Shown here: positions 60,928 through 64,000 of the stretch, piece after piece
How the letters are laid out: every line of letters begins with the position of its first letter
Position numbering within the stretch: the stretch's first letter is position 1
NCBI GenBank assembly: GCA_003151335.1
Contig: PLXE01000030.1
Span: 1 to 64,000 of the forward strand
DNA length: 64,000 bases
Direction: 5' to 3'
From: Acidobacteriaceae bacterium
GTDB taxonomy: Bacteria > Acidobacteriota > Terriglobia > Terriglobales > Acidobacteriaceae
Made by a program: the position numbers and the translations under genes
Notes under the pieces: generated by a model
Seen by the model: the letters and a program-made list of their open reading frames with translations, nothing else
Database searches by the model: none
What the model was told of the DNA's origin: nothing

Positions 60928-61854
60928 TCATGGGGAAGTGCTGTTGCCCTTAACGCCGAGTTCCCGCGCCGCAAGCGCCTGCAAGACGTTGAACAGGAAC
61001 CATCCGCAGTCGTCCGCTATCCCGGTATTTTTCGGAATAAAAATTTGCTCGTTCGCTCCGCTTCTGCAAACCCCGACAGCATCTGTGTAGTACTGGAACC
61101 GCATGATCTGGTTATACGGCAGGCGAAAGTTAACCCCCCTTTGGTTACCACCGAAGTAGATTGCTCGATTGGTCAGCAGAAAATCTCCGATGTCGACATC
61201 TTGCAATTCGGAATGCTCCTCCCGATGACCACGGCCCCCGCCGAACCGGTACCAAAGTCCGCCAGCCACTCGGACGCTCAGGCCGTTGTAGCCTCCTGCA
61301 TAAGAAACCCGCATAGTCTGCTGTCTTAGCAGCATATGTGGCATACCCCACACTTTGTATTCTCCGGCTTGAAGATTGAAAGCGTTTCTGATTTGGGGTG
61401 GGAGGCAATCTTGTGCCACTTCCTTACCGTTGAGTGCTGCCCAAATTGTCGAACTAAACGATACCGCTGCCATCGCTGTATAAATTGCCGGATTGGCTGT
61501 TCCATCTCGTATGGCAGCTGAGAAAGTTTCTTCGGTGAGGCCTTCTGCATCGGCTATGAGCTCCCATTTTGCATCGCCTTCAACACCACTCATTGGTTGA
61601 GCCTTGCTACGTTCTATAGTGGCTTGACTCCAACTGTTGATGATGCTGGCATGAAGTTCAGCAGGAGACAAACCAGCTTCGGATGCCAGCTCATTGATCC
61701 TGTCTGACACTTCGTTGTACTTCTTTCCAGTTGTAACCGCATCTGCCATGCAACTCTTTATCGATGTGATAGCTTCGTTTGCTTTTTGTACGCAGGCATC
61801 GTGAGCGTCGCTAAACCAACCGGCCTTTTCGTGGCAGTACCTGCAGATGCTCAT
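60928..61854 (-). CDS. Orphan protein with N-terminal zinc motif and possible PH/GRAM-like C-terminal region
   Basis: 308 residues from the ATG at 61854, directly after AAGGAGG. Residues 4-21 (CRYCHEKAGWFSDAHDAC) look like a Cys2-His-Cys zinc site. The middle is helical (about 25-160). The C-terminal part (about 215-300: DIGDFLLTNRAIYFGGNQRGVNFRLPYNQIMRFQYYTDAVGV) resembles a PH/GRAM-type beta-sandwich (weak impression). Base composition is lower in GC than the flanking genes. I do not recognise the family. It is bounded by inverted REP-like hairpins, beside toxin-antitoxin genes. Confidence 0.7.
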   Translation of the reverse strand: MSICRYCHEKAGWFSDAHDACVQKANEAITSIKSCMADAVTTGKKYNEVSDRINELASEAGLSPAELHASIINSWSQATIERSKAQPMSGVEGDAKWELIADAEGLTEETFSAAIRDGTANPAIYTAMAAVSFSSTIWAALNGKEVAQDCLPPQIRNAFNLQAGEYKVWGMPHMLLRQQTMRVSYAGGYNGLSVRVAGGLWYRFGGGRGHREEHSELQDVDIGDFLLTNRAIYFGGNQRGVNFRLPYNQIMRFQYYTDAVGVCRSGANEQIFIPKNTGIADDCGWFLFNVLQALAARELGVKGNSTSP

Positions 61855-61968
61855 GTTGCCTCCTTCTGCGGCACGGGCGCTTCGATCATAGGCGGCGTCA
61901 AGATATCCTGTAAGTGAGCGCTGTCACAACAGGACTTTGCGCCGGGCGCCCCACACATTCGCTTGCTG

Positions 61969-62006
61969 CCCCGGGTTCGCGTCCCAACTTCGGTCGCTAA
62001 CCTGGG
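61969..62006 (-). repeat. REP-like hairpin, copy 2 (inverted)
   Basis: On the minus strand: CCCAGGTTAGCG, ACC, loop, GGGACGCGAACCCGGGG, the same frame as 60563-60601 with a different loop. The two copies flank the orphan gene in inverted orientation, about 1.37 kb apart. Confidence 0.65.
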
Positions 62007-62096
62007 ATCACTCACACTCGCAACCGACATCACATCCTCCCTTGACCCGGCCATTTACAATTCCTCCTGCTGCCAACTTGCCCGGAGGCTGTATCC

Positions 62097-64000
62097 ATGG
62101 CCACAGCTGCACCCGATCTCGAAACCAAGTCCCTGCCCGCGAACGCCTATCAGCCGTTGAAAGAGGGTGAACTCTATGTGCCGCTGGTGCCCACCGGCAT
62201 GGACCTGCCGGAAGTCACCTGGCGCGCGGTGCTGTGGGGCACGCTGCTGTGCATCATTTTCAGCGTGGCTTCGGCCTACTCCGCCCTGAAGGTCGGACAG
62301 GGAATGGAGGCGGCGATTCCCATTTCCATCCTCGCCATCGGCCTGGCGCGCATGTACCGCCGCCGCTCCACCGTGCTGGAGAACATGATCATCACCGGCA
62401 TGGGCGGCGCCTCCGGTAGCGTGGTGGCCGGCGCCGTTTTCACTGTGCCGGCGCTCTACGCGCTCCACCTCGACCCCCATCCGGTGCAGACCATCTTCAT
62501 CTGCCTTGCGGGCGGCTGCCTGGGCATTCTCTTCCTCATTCCGCTGCGCCGCTATTTCGTGCGCGAGATGCACGGCAAATTCCCCTTTCCCGAAGCCACG
62601 GCCATCACCGAGGTGCTGGTCACCGGCGAGAAGGGCGGCTCGCAGGCCAAGCTGTTGATCCAGGCCACCATCGTCGCCGCTATTTACGATTTCTTCGTCA
62701 CCACCTTCCATGTCTGGAAGGAGTACGTGAACTTCCAATTTGTGCCGCTCATGCGAACGCTGGTCGATCGCCAGCGCATGGTCTTCAACTTCGACGCCAT
62801 CGGCTTCATTCTCGGCCTCGGCTACATCATGGGCCTGCGCATCGCCATGATCTTTTGCGCCGGTGGCGTGCTGGTCAACTTCGTGCTGGTCCCCGTGATC
62901 TGGTTCCTCGGCAGCCACATGGGCGACGTCACGGTCTATCCGGCCACCATTCCCATCTCGCATATGACGGCTGCCGAAATCTACCGCAACTATGTGCGCT
63001 TCATCGGGGTGGGCGCCATCGCTGCCGCTGGCCTGGTCGGTATCCTCAAATCGCTGCGCGTGGTGGCGGGCTCGTTCGGCATCGCGCTGCACGCCTTCCG
63101 CCACGGCGAAGCCCCGCATATGGAGCGCACCGACCGCGATATTCCGATCATGGCCATACTGCTCGGCGTGGTGGTGGGGGCCGTCGCCGTGGCCGTCTTC
63201 TACGGACAACTGCATGTCACCTGGACCGTGGTGGCGCTGGGTCTGGGGCTGACGCTGCTCTTCGCCTTCTTCTTCACCACGGTGGCCGCCAACGCCATTG
63301 CCACCACGGCGAACAATCCAGCCTCCGGCATGACCCTGCTCACCGTGATCATCTCGGCGGTGGTGCTGCTGAAGTTTGGCCTCTCTGGAACCACCGGCAT
63401 GTTCTTCGTGATGGCGCTCGCCGGCATGGTGTGCGTCGCCCTCTGCGCCTCGGGACAATTCATTACCGACCTCAAGGCCGGCTACTGGATCGGCTCGACG
63501 CCCGCGGCGCTGGAGAAGGTGAAGTTCATCGGGGTGGTGGCCGCGGCGATCACCGCCGGCTTGACCATCATCCTGCTGGCCAAGGCCTTCCAGTTCGGCG
63601 AGGCTGCGCCCGGAGACGTGCGCCAGGTGCTGGCCGCGCCGCAGGCCTCCGCCTTGAAGGCCGTGGTCGAGGGATTCATGAGCGGCCAGCCGGTCGCCTA
63701 TGTGCTGTTTGGCATCGGCGCCCTGGTCACCGTGGTGTTGGAGATGCTCGGCGTCTCGTCCATGGTCTTCGCCCTGGGAATTTACCTCCCGCTGCAACTG
63801 ACTACGCCCATACTGGCTGGCGGATTCCTCTCGCACCTGGTGAACAAGCGCGCCGACAAGACGGGCGGTGACAGTGGCCGCAGCATACGCGAGCGTGGCG
63901 TCATCGTCGCCGGCGGACTCATGGCGGGCGGAGCGCTGGGCGGCGTCTTCGGCGCGGCCTTGCGCCTGCTGCCGAAATATAGCGAAGACATGGTCCACAC
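62097..64000 (+). CDS. OPT-family oligopeptide/metal-chelate transporter, partial
   Basis: Starts at the ATG at 62097, 8 nt after GGAGG (62084-62088), and runs off the right edge after 634 codons. About 14 membrane helices are visible. Family sequence includes TWRAVLWGTLLCIIFSVASAYSALKVGQGMEAAIPISILAIG and GKFPFPEATAITEVLVTGEKGG. OPT proteins import oligopeptides or metal chelates with protons. The opposite strand has a long open frame that is only a shadow. Confidence 0.93.
   Translation, partial: MATAAPDLETKSLPANAYQPLKEGELYVPLVPTGMDLPEVTWRAVLWGTLLCIIFSVASAYSALKVGQGMEAAIPISILAIGLARMYRRRSTVLENMIITGMGGASGSVVAGAVFTVPALYALHLDPHPVQTIFICLAGGCLGILFLIPLRRYFVREMHGKFPFPEATAITEVLVTGEKGGSQAKLLIQATIVAAIYDFFVTTFHVWKEYVNFQFVPLMRTLVDRQRMVFNFDAIGFILGLGYIMGLRIAMIFCAGGVLVNFVLVPVIWFLGSHMGDVTVYPATIPISHMTAAEIYRNYVRFIGVGAIAAAGLVGILKSLRVVAGSFGIALHAFRHGEAPHMERTDRDIPIMAILLGVVVGAVAVAVFYGQLHVTWTVVALGLGLTLLFAFFFTTVAANAIATTANNPASGMTLLTVIISAVVLLKFGLSGTTGMFFVMALAGMVCVALCASGQFITDLKAGYWIGSTPAALEKVKFIGVVAAAITAGLTIILLAKAFQFGEAAPGDVRQVLAAPQASALKAVVEGFMSGQPVAYVLFGIGALVTVVLEMLGVSSMVFALGIYLPLQLTTPILAGGFLSHLVNKRADKTGGDSGRSIRERGVIVAGGLMAGGALGGVFGAALRLLPKYSEDMVH

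Noticed and set aside
61851-62054. 67-residue minus-strand frame ending at the orphan gene start
   Set aside because: Much of it is the REP-like hairpin at 61969-62006; no ribosome site or homology seen. The orphan gene has its own AAGGAGG.
62055-63998. 647-codon minus-strand frame rich in His, Gly and Asp
   Set aside because: Exact antisense of the OPT transporter, whose membrane helices and ribosome site are convincing.

Overview
The window reads as a contig from a GC-rich (about 60%) Acidobacteriota chromosome, most like the Koribacter/Terriglobia group (inferred). The reasons are large TonB-dependent receptors with an N-terminal carboxypeptidase-regulatory-like domain, an acidobacterial-type VWA protein, a TIGR03118-type protein, a tandem-repeat 'VQGTDGNFYGTT' protein, and many intergenic heptanucleotide and palindromic repeats. 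I saw no tRNA, rRNA, CRISPR array or insertion sequence.

Layout: 1-10 kb holds a truncated secreted repeat protein, parB, two membrane proteins, a molybdopterin cluster (moaC, mogA/moaB-type, moeA), a rhomboid protease, an M28 peptidase and a LysW-like acidic zinc protein. 10-19.5 kb holds an ArsR-type regulator, a GNAT acetyltransferase, HyuA, prephenate dehydratase, lon behind an exact HspR-type (HAIR) operator, and a TonB receptor. 19.5-25 kb is a surface-glycan cluster: two glycosyltransferases, a membrane protein and a two-gene ABC exporter. 25-33 kb holds an ECF sigma/anti-sigma/DUF3106 operon, a Nudix hydrolase, panD, a VWA protein, rluD and lgt.

33-43 kb is a minus-strand information-processing block in transcription order: mtaB, infC (with an AUC start), a small membrane protein, rpmI, rplT, pheS, pheT, a zapB-like gene, zapA and a 6S-RNA-like gene. 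A lone receiver, a zinc-ribbon protein and rpsU follow. 43-52 kb holds a second TonB receptor and the glycine cleavage operon gcvT-dinB-gcvH-gcvPA-gcvPB. 52-59 kb holds rpsT, a TIGR03118 protein and a response regulator/histidine kinase/porin-like/cupredoxin operon. 59-62 kb is an accessory islet with VapBC, MqsRA and an orphan zinc-finger protein bounded by inverted REP-like hairpins. An OPT-family transporter runs off the right end.

The most notable signals are the HAIR operator on lon, at least seven intergenic loci of 7-bp-period repeats (one supplies the only start codon for rluD), the non-AUG infC start, the 6S-like RNA beside zapA, a LysW-like protein lacking the usual terminal Glu, and the toxin-antitoxin/orphan islet.
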